From assembly GCA_964442435.1 (NCBI GenBank), contig CAYTZG010000008.1:1-64000 (forward strand): a DNA stretch of 64,000 nucleotides. The letters are read 5' to 3'. Positions 63,404 through 64,000 of this stretch are shown here, piece by piece. How positions within the stretch are numbered: position 1 is the first letter of the stretch; each line of letters starts with the position of its first letter. This DNA comes from CAMXAS01 sp964442435 (GTDB lineage Bacteria; Bacteroidota; Bacteroidia; Bacteroidales; P3). Both the position numbers and the translations under genes were made by a program. The notes beneath the pieces are model-generated. The model worked only from the letters and a program-made list of their open reading frames with translations, was not told the DNA's origin and did not search any database.

Positions 63404-64000
63404 TTATGCGTTTTCGCCGGGTGTGTCTTGCGGCAGGCCATCGCCGTCTTCGGGCGAGAGCCAGTGGCAGGCGGTTTGGTGCTTGAGCCACGTAATCTGC
63501 CGTTTGGCATAGCGGCGGCTGTTCATTTTAATGAGTTCGACGGCGGTCTCGCGGTCGATGCGGCCGTCGAAATACGCGAACCATTCGCGGTAGCCGACCG
63601 TCTGTAAGGCCGGCAGGTCTTTGTGCGGATAGAGCGCACGCGCTTCTTCTTCCAGACCGGCCGTCAGCATGGCGTCCACGCGGCGGTTGATGCGGTCGTA
63701 GAGTTCGGTGCGCGGCCGGTTCAGCGCGTACCGCTTGATGGCGAACGGCCGTTCGGCGGCGGCTTTCTTGCGGAAAGAGGAGTAGGGCTGGCCCGTCAGA
63801 TAGCAGACTTCCAACGCGCGCCGCAACCGCACGGGGTTGCAGAGGTCGGCCTGGCGGTAAAAGACGGGGTCGGCGATGCGCAAGGCCTGCCGCAAGCCCT
63901 CTATGCCTTGTGTTTCATAGAGCTCAATCAGTTGCGCGCGGAGGCCGGGGTCGGCGTCCGGCAAATCGTCCAAGCCTTTGCAGACGGCCTGCACATAGAG
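63404..64000 (-). CDS. miaA: tRNA dimethylallyltransferase MiaA (C-terminal part, runs off window)
   Basis: The last 198 residues are open from base 64000. They show the MiaA segments LYVQAVCKGLDDLPDAD, NPVRLRRALEVCYLTGQ, the TVGYREWFAYFDG turn and MNSRRYAKRQITWLK near the end. MiaA adds the dimethylallyl group to A37 of tRNAs reading U. The N-terminal P-loop is outside the window. The radical SAM gene follows after 4 bases. Confidence 0.93.
   Translation of the reverse strand, partial: LYVQAVCKGLDDLPDADPGLRAQLIELYETQGIEGLRQALRIADPVFYRQADLCNPVRLRRALEVCYLTGQPYSSFRKKAAAERPFAIKRYALNRPRTELYDRINRRVDAMLTAGLEEEARALYPHKDLPALQTVGYREWFAYFDGRIDRETAVELIKMNSRRYAKRQITWLKHQTACHWLSPEDGDGLPQDTPGENA

Overview
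The window looks like a chromosomal segment from a Bacteroidales bacterium with high GC (roughly 60% by eye). The evidence is the gene content (BamD/omega/CoaBC/PorD-like/RecN block, DUF3822-RsmD, LpxD-EF-P, alternative GlmU, DUF4837, DUF5103, a secreted protein with a type IX sorting domain) and the repeated promoter motif TAnnTTTG, several copies with TTG or TTTG 19-20 nt upstream, which is the Bacteroidetes primary sigma signature. The family cannot be fixed from this window. Coding density is high, no stretch over 300 bases lacks a gene, and I see no tRNA, rRNA, CRISPR array, insertion sequence or prophage.

Layout. 1-3383 (minus): ftsX (cut by the window edge), pepE, and a solitary methylmalonyl-CoA mutase large subunit. 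3507-10805 (plus): bamD, rpoZ, coaBC joined in frame to a PorD-like (DUF4835) envelope protein, recN, a TPR protein, aroE. 10802-12004 (minus): membrane-anchored endonuclease/exonuclease/phosphatase protein. 12080-20870 (plus): LuxC-type acyl-CoA reductase, ribosomal protein L31, GlmU-like enzyme, lon, a type IX cargo protein, truA, a His-rich metal exporter. 20879-27154 (minus): rsmD, DUF3822, a small membrane protein; then SpmAB-like, T9SS plug (DUF5103) and a kinase-RapZ fusion. 27326-36353 (plus): seven-gene V-type ATPase operon followed by an O-antigen ligase family protein. 36432-37109: two small lipoproteins. 37181-38719 (minus): efp and an lpxD paralogue. 38848-43784 (plus): SDR, S9 peptidase, thioredoxin-fold-like exported protein. 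43747-47001 (minus): PLD-family protein, pepD, Nudix. 47153-49488 (plus): yicC and hydG. 49552-55956 (minus): DUF4837 lipoprotein, P-loop/dCMP deaminase fusion, GNAT/FemAB-like protein, deacetylase-GT4 fusion, ferritin. 56010-62138: a glycosyltransferase remnant, a frameshifted GT11 gene, purH, a GT2 gene, mreBCD. 62148-64000 (minus): miaA (cut by the edge), radical SAM protein, small unknown protein.

Themes. The window carries outer-membrane biogenesis and type IX secretion parts (BamD, PorD-like, plug, cargo), ion-coupled energetics (a V-ATPase whose proteolipid keeps every Na+ ligand of the Enterococcus hirae ring), anaerobic metabolism (methylmalonyl-CoA mutase, the [FeFe]-hydrogenase maturase HydG) and surface glycan enzymes scattered among housekeeping operons. 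The strongest unusual signals are an exact 11-bp tandem duplication that breaks the GT11 gene, the CoaBC/PorD-like in-frame fusion, a deleted glycosyltransferase next to the broken GT11 gene, and promoters placed so that the predicted transcription start falls on or next to the start codon (bamD, truA, the SDR gene, the PLD gene).
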